The notes beneath the pieces are model-generated. The model searched no databases and was not told where the DNA came from. It saw nothing but the letters and a program-made list of their open reading frames with translations. DNA of 9,639 nt from Porticoccaceae bacterium (GTDB lineage Bacteria; Pseudomonadota; Gammaproteobacteria; Pseudomonadales; Porticoccaceae). This document shows, piece after piece, positions 9,116-9,639 of this stretch (positions are counted from its first letter, which is position 1; the number at the start of each line of letters is the position of its first letter). A program made the translations under genes and the position numbers. The stretch spans positions 1 through 9,639 of the forward strand of contig DLXZ01000232.1 in the NCBI GenBank assembly GCA_003448675.1, read 5' to 3'.

Positions 9116-9639
9116 TCAACGATCCAATAGCTGGTCGTCTATGATTCTCGGGGTCACAAAGATCAGGATTTCCCGCTTGGACTGGTCTTTGAAATCATTT
9201 CTGAATAACTTGCCAACGTAGGGGAGATCACCCAAAACCGGGACCTTGTCAACGGCATCCACTTGTTGCATCTGAAAAATTCCACCCAACACCAGTGTCT
9301 GGCCATCACCAACCAGTGCCTGGGTTTGCACCTCGGTAATATCGATTGTGGGTTCAGAGCCTCCCTCTGAGGTGGGCACAATTTCACCCACCTGATCCTG
9401 AGTGATGTGCAAATCCATAATGACGCGATTATCCGGCGTAATTTGCGGAGTAACCTTCAACTGCAGCACCGCTTCGCGGAATTCGAGATCCGTTTCGCCA
9501 CTGGCAGTGCCTGTCTCGTAGGGAATCTCTACCCCTGACTTGATCACCGCTTCCTGTTTGTCTCCAGTGAGTACTTTAGGCTGGGAAATGGTTTCACCAA
9601 AGCCGTCGGCTTCCATGGCGCTAATTTCCCAATCGAGGA
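9116..9639 (-). CDS. pilQ: Type IV pilus secretin PilQ, C-terminal part (5' end outside window)
   Basis: PilQ forms the outer-membrane multimeric channel through which type IV pili extend. Only about 174 C-terminal residues lie in the window. The frame stays open to the right edge (LDWEISA before MEADG), so the Met at 9616 is internal and not a start. Secretin-domain hallmarks are present: the EADGFGETISQPKVLTGDKQ segment, SGVEIPYET, VTPQITPDNRVIMDL, QTQALVGDGQTLVLGGIF, the signature region VPVLGDLPYVGKLFRND, and the closing strand REILIFVTPRII. The sequence ends shortly after this at a TGA that touches the aroK ATG. The neighbouring aroK/aroB pair supports pilQ rather than a type II secretion gspD. 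The N-terminal AMIN and N domains are not visible. Confidence 0.93.
   Translation of the reverse strand, partial: LDWEISAMEADGFGETISQPKVLTGDKQEAVIKSGVEIPYETGTASGETDLEFREAVLQLKVTPQITPDNRVIMDLHITQDQVGEIVPTSEGGSEPTIDITEVQTQALVGDGQTLVLGGIFQMQQVDAVDKVPVLGDLPYVGKLFRNDFKDQSKREILIFVTPRIIDDQLLDR

Noticed and set aside
9614..9616. ATG at 9616 as the start of a short separate gene
   Set aside because: The frame is open to the window edge and the residues before it continue the secretin pattern, so it is an internal Met of pilQ.

Overview
The window carries a conserved gammaproteobacterial chromosomal block on the minus strand, plus one catabolic-type gene facing it on the plus strand. Read in the direction of transcription (right to left), the block is: the 3' part of the type IV pilus secretin gene pilQ, aroK (shikimate kinase), aroB (3-dehydroquinate synthase), gltB and gltD (large and small subunits of glutamate synthase). 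The order pilQ-aroK-aroB-...-gltB-gltD is a known hallmark of Gammaproteobacteria such as pseudomonads and their marine relatives, so a gammaproteobacterium is the best guess. The genus cannot be named from the sequence.

Layout: 34-1239 (+), an acyl-CoA-dehydrogenase-fold flavin-dependent monooxygenase closely resembling HsaA, the oxygenase of steroid A-ring degradation; 1240-1355, a convergent intergenic gap with a GC-rich hairpin; 1356-2774 (-), gltD; 2793-7331 (-), gltB, 18 bp upstream of gltD; 7332-7441, a 110-bp gap with a plausible gltBD promoter; 7442-8527 (-), aroB; 8597-9115 (-), aroK; 9116-9639 (-), pilQ, which runs off the right edge. No gene-free stretch exceeds about 120 bases, and no RNA gene, mobile element or CRISPR array is visible.

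How the genes work together: GltB and GltD form the NADPH-dependent GOGAT enzyme that makes two glutamates from glutamine and 2-oxoglutarate. AroK and AroB catalyse two steps of the shikimate pathway towards aromatic amino acids. PilQ is the outer-membrane pore of type IV pili. The grouping is conserved by ancestry and does not form one pathway. The monooxygenase is functionally unrelated to the block and has a different Asp codon preference from gltD, so it looks like accessory content beside a core locus.

The oddest signal is inside gltB. A 12-base homopolymer (plus-strand A12 at 6243-6254) encodes four consecutive Phe residues exactly where the family carries the conserved Leu-Arg-Pro-Ala/Ser of the glutaminase-domain 'DRNGLRP' motif. 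The reading frame is preserved. This is either a real and probably damaging substitution or a sequence artefact. Otherwise the window is ordinary core metabolism; I see no new multi-gene system.
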